From the IMG/VR virus record IMGVR_UViG_3300048033_000137, positions 1-22,964 of that record: a DNA stretch of 22,964 nucleotides; one strand, 5' to 3'. A model generated the notes under the pieces. It made no database searches. It saw nothing but the letters and a program-made list of their open reading frames with translations, and was not told the DNA's origin. The translations under genes and the position numbers were made by a program. This document shows, piece by piece, positions 21,712-22,964 of the stretch. Position 1 is the first letter of the stretch. Every line of letters starts with the position of its first letter. This DNA is from a virus.

Positions 21712-21860
21712 TGGAAACTCTGATTACTTGGATTACAGCTATCGTAGCAGCCGCTTCGGTGATTGCTAACGTAACTCCGTCTATGCGCGACAATGAGATT
21801 CTCGCAAAGGTTGACGACTTCATCCAGAAGTTAGCTCTAAATCTTCGCAAGGATAAATAA
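21711..21860 (+). CDS. 49-residue single-membrane-segment protein, holin-like candidate
   Basis: The product METLITWITAIVAAASVIAN has one hydrophobic segment (about residues 3-22) followed by a charged C-terminal helix (MRDNEILAKVDDFIQKLALNLRKDK). A short membrane protein with a charged tail directly before a second single-segment protein fits holin or holin-antiholin arrangements of phage lysis cassettes. I recall a similar type, (L)(I)TW....VAAAS.IA..TPxxxDxxxxKxxxxIxxLALN, in marine phages, sometimes labelled holin. Translation is likely coupled to the previous gene (TAATG). No endolysin lies within reach, so the role is tentative. Confidence 0.7.
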   Translation: METLITWITAIVAAASVIANVTPSMRDNEILAKVDDFIQKLALNLRKDK

Positions 21861-21861
21861 T

Positions 21862-22035
21862 ATGTCTCGCATCACCGTTCACGAGGTCAAGTCACAGATT
21901 GACACGCATGAAGCTGTATGCGCTGAACGGTGGTTGGAGACTATCAACCGCGTCAAGCGACTTGAGATTATTATAATGACGAGTGCAGGGGCAATAATCA
22001 CATTGCTCCTGTCTCTGCTTTCCCAGAAGATTTAA
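21862..22035 (+). CDS. 57-residue XhlA-like membrane protein, holin-like candidate
   Basis: The product starts MSRITVHEVKSQIDTHEAV, followed by a charged helix, and ends with one hydrophobic segment (LEIIIMTSAGAIITLLLSLL, about 35-54) and SQKI. The layout, a soluble N-terminal helix and one C-terminal membrane segment with a short tail, matches XhlA-type accessory lysis proteins. The gene begins one base after the previous stop, preceded by AAGGA. The charged N-terminus and C-terminal anchor suggest an N-in topology. Lysis function inferred only from layout and neighbours. Confidence 0.7.
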   Translation: MSRITVHEVKSQIDTHEAVCAERWLETINRVKRLEIIIMTSAGAIITLLLSLLSQKI

Positions 22036-22041
22036 GATGAG

Positions 22042-22671
22042 ATGCGCCGTGTACTGCTAGTTTCTTTGCTGTGTTTAACCGCAGCATACGCCCAGAATGA
22101 GCAGACTGGCGACCTGAACACGAGCAACATCAACAGCACTGTCAGCAGCAATAACCCATCAAACTCTACCACAAACAACTACAACGGCGCTGGTGCTGCA
22201 TCTAATGTAACGCCTCCGCCTACCGCTGTGTCGCCTAGCGCACCGTCTGGTGGCTCTGAAAGCTGCCTGATAGGGCGTGGTATGGGTGTGCAGGTCAACG
22301 TGCTTGGCTTGTCGATGGGCGGCTACAAGCAGGACGCAGAGTGCAACAGGCGCAGAGACGCAAAAGCCTTGAAAGAGCAGGGCATGTCTATTGCATCTGT
22401 GGCTAGGCTGTGTCAATCTCTGGAGACTTGGAAGGCGATGTTTGCTAGTGCAACACCCTGCCCAATATCAGTCAATGGCAAGCTCGTTGTGGGTCGAGCG
22501 GCTACCCTTCTTATGAAGCGCGACCCCCTGACTTTCATACCTGATTACAAAAAACGTAAATCATACTATGACAAAATCCTACGAATTGGTGAAAGCGATG
22601 ATGAAGAAGATAGCGATTCTAACCTCAGCATTTCTGAGCGTTTCCGCAGCACAAGCAGAGACGACGATTGA
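22042..22671 (+). CDS. Secreted four-cysteine protein, unknown function
   Basis: This 209-residue protein begins with a signal peptide, MRRVLLVSLLCLTAAYA, with probable cleavage after AYA at residue 17. Residues 24-72 are Asn/Ser/Thr/Pro-rich and disordered. The folded part has four cysteines (75, 101, 124, 140), enough for two disulfides, with CLIGRGMGVQVNVLGLSMGG, ECNRRRDAKALKEQGM and ARLCQSLETWKAMFASATPC. I recall relatives in marine T4-like cyanophages and pelagiphages. The mature protein would act in the periplasm or outside. The Cys at residue 11 is not in a good lipobox. The tail is acidic and low-complexity, and the gene overlaps the next out of frame. Confidence 0.8.
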   Translation: MRRVLLVSLLCLTAAYAQNEQTGDLNTSNINSTVSSNNPSNSTTNNYNGAGAASNVTPPPTAVSPSAPSGGSESCLIGRGMGVQVNVLGLSMGGYKQDAECNRRRDAKALKEQGMSIASVARLCQSLETWKAMFASATPCPISVNGKLVVGRAATLLMKRDPLTFIPDYKKRKSYYDKILRIGESDDEEDSDSNLSISERFRSTSRDDD

Positions 22672-22964
22672 TAACCTAGTCAATGCCAGCAAGACGATTG
22701 CAGCCAAGCTGGAGCAGGGTCGTCATGCGGTATATGGCGCAGAACACTACGCCTCAGTCGGCGGCATCATTGACTACAGCGCAGTGGATGACGAGCAATA
22801 CATCATCAATGAGGGCGACATAACTGCCTACAATGAAGCTCTTGCAGGAGTGCAGAACGCTTTGTATTTCACCACTAAGATGGCTTTGGAAGAGAAATAT
22901 GAAGAGTCAATGGTCAAGGTGTCTGAGGCCGTAGACAACTTTATTGTCGCCAGTGTTCAGCTTA
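22598..22964 (+). CDS. Secreted protein, partial (C-terminus off window), overlapping start
   Basis: An open frame with a signal peptide starts at 22598 (MMKKIAILTSAFLSVSAAQA, cleavage likely after AQA at residue 20) and runs off the right edge. It overlaps the previous gene by 74 bases in another frame. GGTGA at 22588-22592 is a weak ribosome binding site. An in-frame ATG at 22568 would lengthen the signal-peptide N-terminus to MTKSYELVKAMMKK. The mature part is helical: TTIDNLVNASKTIAAKLEQGR, then HYASVGGIIDYSAVDD. There are no cysteines in the visible part and no lipobox. It resembles, from memory, secreted small proteins paired with the preceding family in marine phages. Function unknown. 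Confidence 0.75.
   Translation, partial: MMKKIAILTSAFLSVSAAQAETTIDNLVNASKTIAAKLEQGRHAVYGAEHYASVGGIIDYSAVDDEQYIINEGDITAYNEALAGVQNALYFTTKMALEEKYEESMVKVSEAVDNFIVASVQL

Noticed and set aside
22042-22092. Lipoprotein call for the secreted four-cysteine protein
   Set aside because: The cysteine at residue 11 follows SLL with no small residue at -1 and lies inside the hydrophobic core, so the AYA signal-peptidase I site fits better.
22598-22671. Rz/Rz1 spanin pair
   Set aside because: Overlap of two secreted-protein genes resembles spanins, but there is no lipobox, no proline-rich lipoprotein, and no inner-membrane-anchored coiled-coil partner.
1-22964. tRNA genes
   Set aside because: I saw no cloverleaf-like sequence ending in CCA or with conserved T-loop. 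This was checked by eye only and a covariance search would be needed to exclude one.

Overview
The window reads as the structural and packaging half of a tailed bacteriophage genome, most likely a short-tailed (podovirus-like) marine phage of an alphaproteobacterium. The evidence for a phage is direct: a terminase, portal, scaffold, major capsid, adaptor, hub, ejection-type proteins, tail fibre and a probable lysis region follow in canonical order on one strand. The podovirus call rests on a long P22-type portal with a coiled-coil C-terminus, a P22 gp10-like hub, three consecutive internal or ejection-type proteins, and no sign of a tape-measure, tail sheath or tail-tube gene. The marine alphaproteobacterial host is inferred from remembered resemblance of several small proteins to those of pelagiphages, roseophages and cyanophages. 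No database search was possible, and no host gene, tRNA, CRISPR array, integrase or insertion sequence was seen.

Layout. Positions 1-169 hold the start of a leftward gene that runs off the window. Between it and the first rightward gene (170-326) lie two perfect inverted repeats and a TATAAT box, a plausible divergent control region. From 327 every gene points right. A small terminase-like gene (327-698) is followed by 416 bases without a credible gene, containing three copies of a 19-bp palindromic repeat, other symmetric elements, and two hairpins just before the large terminase (1115-2515). The gene track could open TerL upstream, but the Shine-Dalgarno sequence places its start at 1115. 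Next come six very small genes (2515-3548), most joined by stop/start overlaps. Most encode strongly basic proteins, including one with an AT-hook and one with a zinc ribbon. Then follow the portal (3551-5551), a 951-residue repeat protein of unknown role (5554-8409), a small helical protein, the scaffold, the major capsid protein and a UUCG-loop hairpin.

From 10797 to 14808 lie head-completion and neck/tail genes: a small protein, an SU10-type adaptor, a Gp80-like beta protein, a protein built from exact 20-residue and 10-residue repeats, a gp10-like hub and another small beta protein. From 14859 to 18257 are three Ala/Gly-rich internal or ejection-type proteins, then a repeat-containing tail fibre (18266-20833). 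The right end (20903-22964) has three short conserved marine-phage proteins, two single-membrane-segment proteins suited to holin roles, and two secreted proteins whose genes overlap out of frame. No endolysin or spanin was seen; they may lie outside the window.

How the genes work together: the terminase pair packages DNA through the portal into a shell built by the scaffold and capsid protein. The adaptor and hub close the neck. The internal proteins probably leave the virion with the DNA, the fibre binds the host, and the rightmost membrane and secreted proteins probably act at lysis or in the envelope. The tight spacing and frequent overlaps suggest one long late transcript.
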